Source: Bradyrhizobium sp. CCGUVB4N | Lineage (GTDB): Bacteria; Pseudomonadota; Alphaproteobacteria; Rhizobiales; Xanthobacteraceae | Assembly: GCF_024199945.1 (NCBI RefSeq) | Contig: NZ_JANADP010000001.1 | Location: 1,922,001 to 1,986,000, forward strand | Direction of reading: 5' to 3' | DNA: 64,000 nucleotides | Shown: positions 1 to 8,776 of the stretch, piece by piece | Layout of the letters: the number at the start of each line of letters is the position of its first letter | How positions within the stretch are numbered: the stretch's first letter is position 1 | Notes under the pieces: model-generated | Databases searched by the model: none | What the model saw: only the letters and a program-made list of their open reading frames with translations | What the model was told of the DNA's origin: nothing | Position numbers and translations under genes: made by a program

Positions 1-923
1 GAGCGGAAGGCGTTGAATGGATAGAATCGCCGATTGAACCGGAAGGTAAACTCGTTGAGGTAGGCTTGCAGGTGCTGCGGGCTGACGCCGTGGTGGGTGC
101 CGATCAGCCAAGTCTTCAAGTTGGCGAACACCAGATGAACTGTCGGCAGGTGCTCCTCGGCGGCTCGCGGATCACTCCGTTCCGCGACCGCATGATGGTC
201 ATACCCAAGCTTGGTGAGATCTGCGTACCCGGACCAATTGTCGGTGACGACCTTGGCCCCAGGCGCGACGGCTTGTTCAACAAAGCCGCACAGTGATCCG
301 GCGCTACGGTCCGGAATGACCGCGAGCCGGATCCGCCCGGCGTAGCGTCCGTTCCTGCGCGCGTCGCGTTTGGTCCCCGGTACACGTTGACGGACTTCGG
401 TAGCGGCCGCAACTAGCGTCTTGTGGTGGACGCCGCGGCCTTCGCCGCGCGTGCGTCCGCCAACCCAAGTTTCGTCGACTTCGACATGCTCGTTGGCGCG
501 CCCACCGATGCGGTCATGGGCCGGCCGCACCATACCGGCGCGCAACTTGTGCAGGATCTGGAATGCCGTCTCATAGCGCTTTAATCCAATCTGGCGCTGG
601 AACTGCGCGGCGGACATGCCGGGCGTTTGACTAGAGACAAGATACGCTGCCCAGAACCAAACACTGAGCGGCGTATGCGAGCGCTCCATCACCGTGCCCA
701 CAGTTAGCCCTGTATTCTTCCGGCAGTTGCGGCAGCGTAAGACCCCGGGGCGGCTGGTGAAACGGAATGGTGAGCCGGAAACTCCGCAATGAGGGCAAAC
801 GAACTCATCCTTCCAACGGATCTTTTCGAGGTAGCCAGCGCAAGCCGCGTCGTCGGGGAACAATCGCCGGAACTCCGGCAGAGACTGCGGGAACGGCAGG
901 TCGTCGCGCTGAAAAATATCCAT
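1..923 (-). CDS. IS1595-family (ISXO2-like) transposase, 3' end outside window
   Basis: Cut-and-paste transposase. Reading leftward from the ATG at 923 the frame stays open to the window edge, giving about 307 residues. The N-terminal zinc ribbon is visible as CPHC followed by CRNC. The catalytic region has VDETWVGG, then VVTDNWSGY, then THHGVSPQHLQAYLNEFTFR, which match the DD(E/N)D-type blocks of this family. Only the last few residues and the left terminal repeat are missing, so the copy may be functional. It starts 11 bp from the stop of the AbiEii-like toxin gene, so this insertion probably sets the 3' end of that gene. I did not identify the right inverted repeat with confidence. Confidence 0.85.
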   Translation of the reverse strand, partial: MDIFQRDDLPFPQSLPEFRRLFPDDAACAGYLEKIRWKDEFVCPHCGVSGSPFRFTSRPGVLRCRNCRKNTGLTVGTVMERSHTPLSVWFWAAYLVSSQTPGMSAAQFQRQIGLKRYETAFQILHKLRAGMVRPAHDRIGGRANEHVEVDETWVGGRTRGEGRGVHHKTLVAAATEVRQRVPGTKRDARRNGRYAGRIRLAVIPDRSAGSLCGFVEQAVAPGAKVVTDNWSGYADLTKLGYDHHAVAERSDPRAAEEHLPTVHLVFANLKTWLIGTHHGVSPQHLQAYLNEFTFRFNRRFYPFNAFR

Positions 924-933
924 CAAGCTGCGA

Positions 934-1632
934 CTATGGCTTCGGATTTTTGGACTCCTGGCAACAAAGCGTCTGCGAGAAAACGGAAATCCTTCCCCAG
1001 GATTTCGGGAGACCGCTTATGGCCGTCGTTATCGTGGACTTCATATCGTCGGTAAGGCGCCACGGCTCGTTCAAGTCGTTGAAGTAGGTCAGCGACTTCA
1101 ACGTGATCATCGGAGGCACACTCGACCCGAAAAGGGCCTCCAACGCGGCTAGTCCGCGCGGCAGGCTCTGCCCGTTCGCAAGCATGACAGCGATATCCTG
1201 GTAATCCTTGGCTTCGGCCCGATCATGAATCACTTTGAGCTTATGTGCGAACAAGTCGTACATCGACGCGACGCACAGGACATCGTCGTCGGTCTTGTCC
1301 GGTTCACATACGCAACCGCTCTTCACGCCCCCGAAGAATGACACCTTGATCGGCGCGGCCATATGATCGACGCTGACTGTCAACGTATCCTTCTCGTTTT
1401 GCAATACGGAGGCGCCTTTGAGCCATGCGATTTCGTTCAGCAGGTTGTACTTTTGTCCGTCGTCCAGATCAGCGTCCGAAAAAAAGTCGAAATCGACGGA
1501 TTGACGATGTCCGAGGTGAAGCGCAATCGCCGTACCGCCATATAGAACAAAGTGTCCAGGCACTTGGGCGAGATGAGGCCATAGGCTGCGTTGAGCAGGG
1601 GGTAGAATGTCGAGGCGCGGCGTAAACACCAT
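934..1632 (-). CDS. AbiEii/AbiGii-type nucleotidyltransferase toxin
   Basis: About 232 residues. The N-terminal half carries a minimal nucleotidyltransferase fold signature: GGTAIAL followed by a D-x-D pair in SVDFDFFSD, then a KVSFFGG strand. AbiEii-like enzymes are toxin components of type IV-like abortive-infection pairs and transfer nucleotides to cellular targets. The ATG at 1632 is preferred to the TTG two codons upstream. It lies 15 bp downstream of a 97-residue ORF, forming a two-gene cassette. The C-terminal tail abuts the IS1595 element and may have been altered by that insertion. The family is clear; activity is not known. Confidence 0.72.
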   Translation of the reverse strand: MVFTPRLDILPPAQRSLWPHLAQVPGHFVLYGGTAIALHLGHRQSVDFDFFSDADLDDGQKYNLLNEIAWLKGASVLQNEKDTLTVSVDHMAAPIKVSFFGGVKSGCVCEPDKTDDDVLCVASMYDLFAHKLKVIHDRAEAKDYQDIAVMLANGQSLPRGLAALEALFGSSVPPMITLKSLTYFNDLNEPWRLTDDMKSTITTAISGLPKSWGRISVFSQTLCCQESKNPKP

Positions 1633-1647
1633 AAGCAAATTCCAGCG

Positions 1648-1941
1648 TCAGGAAAACCGGCGACGCGACTTCGGTGGTGTTCCATGCCCGCCCAATCGAT
1701 AATGCCAAAAAGCGAGCGATCGGTTGGAGACTACGCCAACTGGGGGAGATTTTAGAACTTCCCTAAACATATCAATTCCGACGCATTCGATCAGCGCGGA
1801 GGCGTCTTCCCAGGTACCCATCTCCATCACATTAGCAACGAGTCTAGACATTCCGTCGGACGCAACAATATCGGGCGGCGTCCACCACACGTACTTGGCC
1901 GCAAGCCGCAGTATTTCCGAACTTCGAACGGTCTCGTTCAT
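1648..1941 (-). CDS. Small partner protein of the AbiEii-like toxin, putative antitoxin
   Basis: 97 residues, starting MNETVRSSEILRLAAKYVWW. It is helical in character with no transmembrane segment or clear DNA-binding motif. It is immediately upstream of, and co-oriented with, the nucleotidyltransferase toxin gene (15 bp gap), the usual position for the antitoxin of such a pair. I recall similar small proteins beside AbiEii-type genes in rhizobia, but the function rests on position only. It does not show the winged-helix plus AbiEi domain of classical AbiEi antitoxins. Confidence 0.55.
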   Translation of the reverse strand: MNETVRSSEILRLAAKYVWWTPPDIVASDGMSRLVANVMEMGTWEDASALIECVGIDMFREVLKSPPVGVVSNRSLAFWHYRLGGHGTPPKSRRRFS

Positions 1942-1971
1942 TGCGGCATCTCCAGTGGCGTGAAACTAGCA

Positions 1972-2220
1972 CTAGCCGGTATGGGCGTCAACCGGATAGG
2001 CTTGCATCGAACCGTCGATCGTCTCGCCGATGCGCGACGTCGTCGCCGACGTTCCCTTCTCGGGCGCGATGCCGACAGAGCGGAAAAACCGCTTCGAGAA
2101 GTAGTGATAGAACCCCTTTCCGAACTCGCTGTAGGAATCGTTGATCGCCAGGACCGTTTCGGTCACGTCGATCTCGACCTTGTCCCGATAGGCCAGGCCC
2201 AGAGCGCGGGCCTTGTCCAT
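1972..2220 (-). pseudogene. C-terminal fragment of a DUF2235 (Tle1-like phospholipase) protein
   Basis: 82 residues beginning MDKARALGLAYRDKVEIDV and containing INDSYSEFGKGFYHYFSKRF and a TSRIGETID block. These resemble the C-terminal part of DUF2235 alpha/beta-hydrolases (LVWMxDKARxLGL, then HDSY), which include type VI phospholipase effectors. The catalytic GxSxG region is absent. Upstream sequence up to about 2260 continues the similarity weakly, so this is a 5'-truncated remnant. Confidence 0.45.
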
Positions 2221-2600
2221 GAGCCAGACGAGTGGCGCTGGGACAGCGGATCGCTCGCGTACTCAGCAGGATCTGGAAATTCGCCGGTTTTGATCCGTTT
2301 TCATGCCATTTTGAGCCCGTTTGACCCGCCCTGCCGTCTGGGCCCCCTTTTTCCGGCCGGTGTTGGCGCCAACTGCGGACCAAATTCTATTACTTTTAGG
2401 TATTTAAGTAGTGATATTGGCGGGCGACGCGGCTGGATGTTGGCCCCGTTTTGGCGCCCAGATGCTTTGGATAGGTTGGAACTGAGAGTCGGTTTTGAGT
2501 CTCACCGTCCTGGAATCCCACCTCGGGTGAGGCTATCGACCACTACTCCAGAGCGCTATTGCAGATGCACAACATATATTTATTGAGATCGTACGACATA
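2221..2600. other. Intergenic region without a supported gene
   Basis: Between the DUF2235 remnant and the AT-rich Fic promoter I see no ORF with recognisable motifs. The 208-residue plus-strand frame that covers it is Arg/Pro-rich and mirrors the minus-strand remnant. Confidence 0.5.
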
Positions 2601-2603
2601 TTA

Positions 2604-2640
2604 TTATTGTAATTACAAAGCATAATACTATTGTAATAAT
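2604..2640 (+). promoter_or_regulatory. AT-rich promoter/operator of the first fic gene
   Basis: The segment is far more AT-rich than its surroundings. It holds a perfect 12-bp palindrome TTGTAATTACAA (2607-2618) and a second half-site TTGTAAT starting at 2631, about 40-60 bp before the fic start codon. The layout suggests a repressor-bound promoter. The regulator is unknown. Confidence 0.4.
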
Positions 2641-2674
2641 CCAACACCAAACTATCGAACCCCGGGAGTTCAAA

Positions 2675-4255
2675 ATGCCCTCCCTCCACGAAAAACTCGC
2701 TCAGTCCCTCACCGAACTGAAGAACCTCAGCAATGGCGGCAAGCGACGAATTTTCCAAAGTGAGGAACTTTCGCGCACTCACCGCGAGCGGCTGCTGGGG
2801 ACCGGGTTCCTGAGGGAGATCATCAAGGGATGGGTCCTGATGACGCGCCCGGAGGAAGGGTCAGGCGACAGCACCTCCTGGTATTCGTCCTTCTGGGAGT
2901 TCTGCCGGACCTATTGCGACGAGCGCTTCAAGAGCGATTGGGTCCTCTCGGCGGAAAGCTCAATTCCCCTGCTGGCCGCAAATCTTAACATTCCCAAACA
3001 GGTGGTCATTGCGGCGCCGTCCGCCAATAACCAGACACAGGCCCTCCTCCACGGCACTTCTCTTTATCTTTACAAAGTGCGCCAACTTCCGGTGGCGCCG
3101 ATCGAGACCGCCGGCGTGCGGACCTTCCCGGCGCCAGAGGCTATCTGCGCTGCTGCGCCCATCTTCTGGCAGACCCAGAAGAACGACCTCATCGCCGTGC
3201 TCGGATCACTGAGGAATGTGAGCCCGATCTCGAAGGTTCTCCTTGAGGGCGGACGTGCGGCCGTGGCGGGGCGGATTGCCGGGGCGTACCGACTGCTGGG
3301 CAATGCTCGAGCCGCCGACGTGATCATCACCACAATGACATCGGCCGGCCACGACGTCAGGGAAGACACCGATCCGTTCAAGGCATCGGTCCCGATGCAA
3401 CTCCCCATCCGGGCCGCGCCGCCGATTATGACGCGGGTCCGCCTCATGTGGGCGGAAATGCGTGAGAAGGTGCTTGAGAATTTCAAGATCGAGCCGCGCC
3501 GCATCAACGATCACGACGGATATCTGACGGCAATCGATGAGCTATACACCTCGGATGCATATCACTCGCTTTCCATCGAAGGCTATTCGGTCACCGAGGA
3601 CTTGATCGAGAAGGTCAGGACCGGGAATTGGGATCCTGACGGCAGCGATGGAGACCGTAAGCAAAAGGATGCGATGGCCGCGAAGGGGTACTGGAATGCG
3701 TTCCAACTGGTCCGCGCCTCGGTGGTGCGCGTGCTCAACGGCGAGGATGCGGCCGAGATCACCGATCGGGAGCACCTCAACTGGTACCGGGCTCTCTTTC
3801 AGCCTTCAGTCCAGGCAGGCATCATCGAGCCCGAAAATCTTGCGGGCTACCGCACTCACTTCGTCTTCATCAGGAACTCCGGACATACGCCGGTCGCATG
3901 GGAATCGGTGCCCGACGCCATGGAGGCCTTTCTGGACTGCTTGAAGGAAGAGAAGGATCCGCGCGTGAGAGCCGTCCTCGGACACTTCATCTTCAGCTTC
4001 ATACATCCCCTTCCCGACGGTAACGGTCGAACAGGACGCTTTCTCATGAATGTCATGATGGCATCGGGAGGACTGCCTTGGACCATCATCCCCGTCGACA
4101 GACGCGACGAGTACATGAAGGCATTGGAGAGCGCGAGCGTACAAGGCAACATCGCTTCGTTCGCGGCCTTCCTGGCAGATTGCTGCCGGCTTGAACCACC
4201 TCCTCCGCGGCGGAGCCGTCCGGGAGAAGTCCAGGCACCGGCTAAACTCAACTAA
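2675..4255 (+). CDS. Fic/DOC family protein, SxxxEG self-inhibited type
   Basis: 526 residues. The Fic core motif is present as HPLPDGNGRTGR at about residue 450 (usual form HPFxxGNGRxxR; Leu replaces the central Phe). An upstream SLSIEG fits the (S/T)xxxE(G/N) inhibitory-helix motif that blocks ATP binding in autoinhibited Fic proteins. Fic enzymes transfer AMP or other phosphate-containing groups to protein hydroxyls. The first 270 residues lack a motif I recognise. The ATG at 2675 has GGGAG 7 bp upstream and follows an AT-rich promoter. No antitoxin gene is adjacent, consistent with inhibition in cis. A second, different Fic protein lies 1.1 kb downstream in the opposite orientation. Confidence 0.85.
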   Translation: MPSLHEKLAQSLTELKNLSNGGKRRIFQSEELSRTHRERLLGTGFLREIIKGWVLMTRPEEGSGDSTSWYSSFWEFCRTYCDERFKSDWVLSAESSIPLLAANLNIPKQVVIAAPSANNQTQALLHGTSLYLYKVRQLPVAPIETAGVRTFPAPEAICAAAPIFWQTQKNDLIAVLGSLRNVSPISKVLLEGGRAAVAGRIAGAYRLLGNARAADVIITTMTSAGHDVREDTDPFKASVPMQLPIRAAPPIMTRVRLMWAEMREKVLENFKIEPRRINDHDGYLTAIDELYTSDAYHSLSIEGYSVTEDLIEKVRTGNWDPDGSDGDRKQKDAMAAKGYWNAFQLVRASVVRVLNGEDAAEITDREHLNWYRALFQPSVQAGIIEPENLAGYRTHFVFIRNSGHTPVAWESVPDAMEAFLDCLKEEKDPRVRAVLGHFIFSFIHPLPDGNGRTGRFLMNVMMASGGLPWTIIPVDRRDEYMKALESASVQGNIASFAAFLADCCRLEPPPPRRSRPGEVQAPAKLN

Positions 4256-4269
4256 GCAAGCGCGCGGGG

Positions 4270-4662
4270 ATGCGCTGGTCTGTGGTTACCGCGATGATCG
4301 CCGCGATCATCGCCCTGACCAGCGTCATCGGGATCAGGGAGCGCATCGCGATCATCATCAGGGGCATCGGCATGCTGATCATCGCCACCAGCAGCGGGAC
4401 GCTCGTCGACTACCGGAAGAAACCGCAACCCCGCGAGCTTTGTCGCTTCGACGATCACATGGTCAATACGATCACGCGGAACGAGATGGCAGAGGCCATT
4501 GCGGCGGTCCATCAGCGCGGCGCGGAAGCCATGGCCGAAGGCATGGTTCGCACGATCAGACGGTTTTGCAACTGGCTCGCTGAAGCTGTCCGTCAAGATC
4601 AGACGAACGGTGGCAGATGGCGTGATGCTAAAACTGCAAGCTCCTCCCCGAACGCGAGTTGA
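4270..4662 (+). CDS. Small hypothetical protein with hydrophobic N-terminus
   Basis: 130 residues. The first 40 form one or two hydrophobic stretches (MIAAIIALTSVIGI and IAIIIRGIGMLIIA); the rest is soluble and helical, with RNEMAEAIAAVHQRGAEAMA. It begins 14 bp after the fic stop codon in the same direction, so it could be cotranscribed. The opposite strand and the other plus frame are also open here, but they give highly biased compositions. I do not recognise a family. Confidence 0.4.
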   Translation: MRWSVVTAMIAAIIALTSVIGIRERIAIIIRGIGMLIIATSSGTLVDYRKKPQPRELCRFDDHMVNTITRNEMAEAIAAVHQRGAEAMAEGMVRTIRRFCNWLAEAVRQDQTNGGRWRDAKTASSSPNAS

Positions 4663-4852
4663 GATTGGCGAGGATGAATTCTATCCAGAAGACGAGAAAG
4701 GTGATGCGCCCCCCGAGATTGAGGTGGGGGCGTGCGCTCGTAATTGCACGTGAAGGATACTTCTCCGAGCGCATCTCCCTGGGAATTCAGCTACTGATTG
4801 GTACGTGCCAGCGTCGCCGAGCGGTCACGGGTGCACATCGCGGCAGCGATGA

Positions 4853-5191
4853 TTGCCCGGCGCCAATTTCTCACCCCATAAAGTTCGTCACGCCTTTGCG
4901 ACTTATGGAGAACGCGATCTCGGTTTCGGCGAAGAAGAAGCAGACCTCATTTTGGACCATCTTGAAGGGGTCTCTTCGAAAGACGTTACGAGACAATTCT
5001 ACTCTTCGGACCCACGGGCTCGCCGAAAGTGGGCGGCGGCGATCAGGCGTTCTCATCCTGATTGTCGCGCCATACGAAAGCGGGAAATGATGCATGCTTG
5101 GGTCGCTTGGTGCGAACACTGGGCGACCCGTGCCATCGCCGAAGACCCTTTGCTCCTGGATCGCGAATATATGGCGGAGGCAGCCGAGTAG
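4853..5191 (+). pseudogene. C-terminal fragment of a tyrosine recombinase/integrase
   Basis: 112 residues. SPHKVRHAFATYG carries the HxxR box and LDHLEGVSSKDVTRQFYSSD the final box with the nucleophilic Tyr. These are the C-terminal catalytic blocks of phage-type/XerD-like integrases. The N-terminal domain and the first catalytic Arg are missing, and there is no normal start region (TTG at 4853). It is probably a remnant of an earlier integrative element. Confidence 0.6.
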
Positions 5192-5408
5192 TCTTAGAGA
5201 CCTGAGCTGGGCGCAGCTCATGCCGAACCAAAATCTTGGGACGACGCTTTCGTGCGCGGCAGGTAGACACGAGGCCACCGCCCGGCGCTAGCCGCCGTTG
5301 ACCGCCACGCCGCGACTCAAGCACGACATGGCCGGGTTTCAGGCGCGCGTCACGACGTTGATCGAGTTCATCGGGAGCCTGCCACGATGGCGACCCGCCA
5401 TTGCCTTC

Positions 5409-7034
5409 TCAGCGGCCCATCGCATTCGGAGAAAGAAAACCCTGTGGGTTGTCCTCGGCGTTCCAATAGTCCTTTGTGGCGGGTACTTCGTCGCGCCACT
5501 CAATCTCCGTCGCGGCGTCGTAGTTTTCCCATCTGGCGTTCTGTCCTTCTCTCACGAATGCGTTCGTCCTCGCCCAGGCCTCAATGGCGCCGTCCACTGT
5601 GGCCTCATGTATGGTTGAGACTACCTCCTGCGCGCGCAAGCACGCGCGCGTGATGGGCCCTGGTTCGCTTCGCTTCGTGAGCGCCCTCATGCCTCCGATG
5701 TAGTCGCCGCGAAATACGGTCGGAATGATGACTTGCGCCTGGTTACCTCTCAAAAGTTCTGAAGTGAGGTGCAGGCGCGATATGCGTCCGTTGCCGTCAT
5801 CGAACGGATGCACTTCCGCGATCAGACAATGGAGGAAGACGCCACGTGCGAAAGGTTCGGTGAGCCCCTGCAGGAGATCGTAGCCGTACTTCAGCGTGCC
5901 AACGACCAGGTCGGGCTGGACCATTGAGATCCCACTGACCTTGTTGTTGACTGTCTTGAACCTGCCAGGCTGCTTTTCGGGACGGGCGTCCATCAAGAGC
6001 GCATGACGCGCCCTCAGCATGTTCTCGAACTCCTGATAGTCAGCAGGCACCGCCGTCAGTGCGCGTTCGTCGGTGAGTAGCCGGTACGTTGCGATCACGT
6101 CGTGCCCGTCCGCGGGACGGTTGATAGGCGCGACGCCTTCGAAGACGATGCGCTTCGCCTCTACCACCGTAAATTCGGTGCCTTCGATGAAGTTGGAAAA
6201 GTAGGCCTCGAGGAACGCGTTCGACTGTCTCACCCCCTGGTCCTGGGATACGGGCCGATCAGGAAAAGATAGCGACTTGAGGTGCGCGAACAGCTCCTGC
6301 AGTCGGGCGCAGCAGTTTTTGTCGGCGCCCGCCCGTCTAATTTCCGCAGCCTTGCTCGCGAAGCGCACTTTTTGCGTTCCGAGCAAACCGCCCATCAGGC
6401 GGTCGAGCTTCTTGAACTCTTCCTCAGCGCTAAGCTGAGGTGCGAGCTTCCTCGCTTCGTCGCGCATTTTGTTGAAATTGTCCGGCCCGCCCGAGCCAAG
6501 CAGGGTGACTAGGTAGTCCTCGAATTCGGCATCGCTCAGATTTCGCTGCACTCCGCCCCGTGTCCGCGTGGGTTTGAGATTCTCAAGTAGAGAACGTGGG
6601 CGGGACGGTGAATAGAACTCGGCGGTGATCATTGGACTGTCGCCAGGCAGAGCCGACGGCCCTTCGATTAGTCGAATTTCCATGCCCGGAAGCTCGACTG
6701 TCCGGTTGGAGTATGGCCCTGTGAGGAATACGTAAGATTTCCCGCCCTTCTCTGGCTGATATGGTCGCATCTTTGCGCCGGTGCGAGATGTCACCACCGT
6801 TTTGGGAAACAGGTGCGGTAAGATGTACCAGATGTTCCGCCCCACGACGGCTTCGAGACCGTCTTTCAGATTTGACGTATAGACGCGCTCGACGATTTGC
6901 CTAAGTTCACCGGCCTGGGCGCGCCTGCGGATCTGCCGGCTGCCGGCTTGGTCGTCTTTTGTCGTGATGAGGATCTCGCCGTAGGTCGCCATAGCCGTGT
7001 CCGCTGCGGTCGAATAAGGAGGACGACCGTCCAT
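5409..7034 (-). CDS. Fic family protein with N-terminal winged-helix-like domain
   Basis: Up to 541 residues. The Fic motif HPFDDGNGRISR is intact near the C-terminal third, and SNFIEGTEF provides an SxxxEG inhibitory motif ahead of it. The N-terminal part (ITTKDDQAGSRQIRRRAQAG onward) resembles the winged-helix region of AbiEi-type antitoxins/regulators, so the protein may bind DNA as well as modify targets. MATYGEILITT at 6992 is an alternative start, because the first 14 residues look unlike the family. Upstream, 7035-7280 is AT-rich with repeated TCGAATA-like words and may be its operator region. It converges with the first fic gene. Confidence 0.82.
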   Translation of the reverse strand: MDGRPPYSTAADTAMATYGEILITTKDDQAGSRQIRRRAQAGELRQIVERVYTSNLKDGLEAVVGRNIWYILPHLFPKTVVTSRTGAKMRPYQPEKGGKSYVFLTGPYSNRTVELPGMEIRLIEGPSALPGDSPMITAEFYSPSRPRSLLENLKPTRTRGGVQRNLSDAEFEDYLVTLLGSGGPDNFNKMRDEARKLAPQLSAEEEFKKLDRLMGGLLGTQKVRFASKAAEIRRAGADKNCCARLQELFAHLKSLSFPDRPVSQDQGVRQSNAFLEAYFSNFIEGTEFTVVEAKRIVFEGVAPINRPADGHDVIATYRLLTDERALTAVPADYQEFENMLRARHALLMDARPEKQPGRFKTVNNKVSGISMVQPDLVVGTLKYGYDLLQGLTEPFARGVFLHCLIAEVHPFDDGNGRISRLHLTSELLRGNQAQVIIPTVFRGDYIGGMRALTKRSEPGPITRACLRAQEVVSTIHEATVDGAIEAWARTNAFVREGQNARWENYDAATEIEWRDEVPATKDYWNAEDNPQGFLSPNAMGR

Positions 7035-7295
7035 TAAAGTCGGTTAAACGCCCATTTTGGTCCGCATTAGTCGAATTGGAACCCGCTTCCAGCCCTAATA
7101 TTCGAGTATCCTGCCCATATTCAAGGGGATAGTCCGTAAAAATCGTTTAAGGTGCCGTTCTTGTCCGCAATGCTCGAATAGACCGCCACGGACATATTCG
7201 AATAATACGGACAAAAAGTCAATAATATCTGCCTTTTACGGACAATCCACCTGGCAAATCGACTGTGGCGGACGCCGCATAGGACTAGTAGCTCG

Positions 7296-8426
7296 TCACA
7301 GTGATTGTGACTCTTTGGACGTTGCGGGATAGGCGCGGCCCATTTTGGCGCGGGCTTTTTCGGTCGTGAACATCCATTTGATGCGGGCGCCAGCGGCATT
7401 TCGTTGTTTCTCCCATGCGGCGATTTCGCGGCGGAGCCAGTTTGGGTCGTCGATCCTGCGGTCGAGGCACTGACCGCGGAGCACGCCGATCTCGATCTCG
7501 ACCATGTTGAGCCAACTGGCGTGCTTTGGGGTGTAGTGGAACTCCAGGCGGCGCAGAATTCGCCGGGCTTCGTCAGGCGCGAATGCCTCATAGAGGGAGC
7601 CTACGGAGTGGGTCGACAGATTGTCCTGCACGACGCGGATGCACCCGGCGTCGGGATAATGAACATCGACGAGTTCGCGCATGCACTGGGCGTAATCTTC
7701 TGCCGCCCGTCGCTCTGTGACTTTGACTTTGCGCCATGGCCGATGCACGTCGATGCAGACGAAGAGATTGACGGTGCCGTTGCGGCGATACTCGCAATCG
7801 TAACGTTCGAGTTGGCCCGGCTCGGCGGGGATCGGCTCGCGAACCTCGCCGATGAGCTGGACCGGGCTCTCGTCGAAGCAGACCACCGGCCGGTCGGGAT
7901 CAGGCGCCTCGGCATATAGGTCGAGCACGTCTTCCATGCGGGCGACATATTCGCCATCGACCTTTGGAATGCACCACATATCCTTGCGCCACGGCTTGAG
8001 GCCGTTTTCGGCCAGCCGCCGGCGCACCGTCTCGCCCGACAGGCTCTCGTGGTCGGTGAGCCTGACCATGGCGTCGGCCAAAAGCTCCAGCGTCCAGCGG
8101 GCGCGACCCTCGGGAGGGGTTGCGCAAGCCGTTGCCACCAGCAGGGCTTCCTCCTTGCCGGTGAGCTTGCGCTCCGCGCCTGGACGCGGATCCTCGCTCA
8201 GCGCCCGCTCCAGATTGCCTTCCACGAAGCGCCGTTTGGTCCGGTACACGGTGGAACCGCCCACCGCCACGGCGCGGGCAATCTCTTCATCGCTGCGGCC
8301 GGCATCGGCCGCCAGCAATATCTGGGCGCGCTTGAGCTTGCGGGCAGCCCGCTTGCCCTTGCTCAACATCGCGGTGAGTTCACAGCGTTCGGCTTGGCTC
8401 AATTCGACCCGATAACGTACATTCAT
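7296..8426 (-). CDS. IS630-family transposase
   Basis: 376 residues. It has an N-terminal helix-turn-helix region (SDEEIARAVAVGGSTVYRTK) and a DDE domain with CFDESPVQLIGE, VVQDNLSTH and HASWLNMVEIE, the three acidic blocks of IS630/Tc1-type transposases. The length is normal and the frame uninterrupted, so it is likely active. It is transcribed away from the small winged-helix gene, sharing the interval 8427-8436. Confidence 0.92.
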   Translation of the reverse strand: MNVRYRVELSQAERCELTAMLSKGKRAARKLKRAQILLAADAGRSDEEIARAVAVGGSTVYRTKRRFVEGNLERALSEDPRPGAERKLTGKEEALLVATACATPPEGRARWTLELLADAMVRLTDHESLSGETVRRRLAENGLKPWRKDMWCIPKVDGEYVARMEDVLDLYAEAPDPDRPVVCFDESPVQLIGEVREPIPAEPGQLERYDCEYRRNGTVNLFVCIDVHRPWRKVKVTERRAAEDYAQCMRELVDVHYPDAGCIRVVQDNLSTHSVGSLYEAFAPDEARRILRRLEFHYTPKHASWLNMVEIEIGVLRGQCLDRRIDDPNWLRREIAAWEKQRNAAGARIKWMFTTEKARAKMGRAYPATSKESQSL

Positions 8427-8436
8427 CGCGACCTCC

Positions 8437-8757
8437 TTGTCGGAGGACCGGACGAATCGACAAATGAATCGAAAATCAGGCGCCGCTCGCAGCCTCAGCC
8501 CTCAAGGCTTCACCGAAAAGCAGGGCCAGTACCTGGCCTTCATCTACACCTACGCGCACATGTTCCGACGCCCGCCCGCCGAGACCGACATGCAGCGCCA
8601 CTTTCAAGTCAGCCCGCCTTCGGTCCACCAGATGATCGTGACCCTCGAACGAAATGGTCTCATTCGGCGCCAACCCGGCGTCGCTCGAAGCATCCAAATC
8701 CTCGTGGCTCCGAAAGACCTGCCCATCCTGAACTGGCTCGGAATCAACCAGTCATAA
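8437..8757 (+). CDS. LexA-like winged-helix passenger protein of the IS630 element
   Basis: 106 residues with LSPQGFTEKQGQYLAFIYTY and VSPPSVHQMIVTLERNGLI, closely resembling the N-terminal DNA-binding domain of LexA (TxxQxxxLxFI, then SxxxVxxxLxxLxxxGxI). The LexA protease domain is absent. It lies entirely inside the inverted repeats, divergent from the transposase, so it could repress the transposase promoter or help element maintenance. Alternative start: ATG at 8464 (MNRKSGAARS). The role is inferred from position. Confidence 0.72.
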   Translation: MSEDRTNRQMNRKSGAARSLSPQGFTEKQGQYLAFIYTYAHMFRRPPAETDMQRHFQVSPPSVHQMIVTLERNGLIRRQPGVARSIQILVAPKDLPILNWLGINQS

Positions 8758-8776
8758 TCAGTGTGACGAGGTACTA

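Noticed and set aside
1960..2586. 208-residue plus-strand ORF
   Set aside because: Mirror of the DUF2235 remnant with biased composition and no motif.
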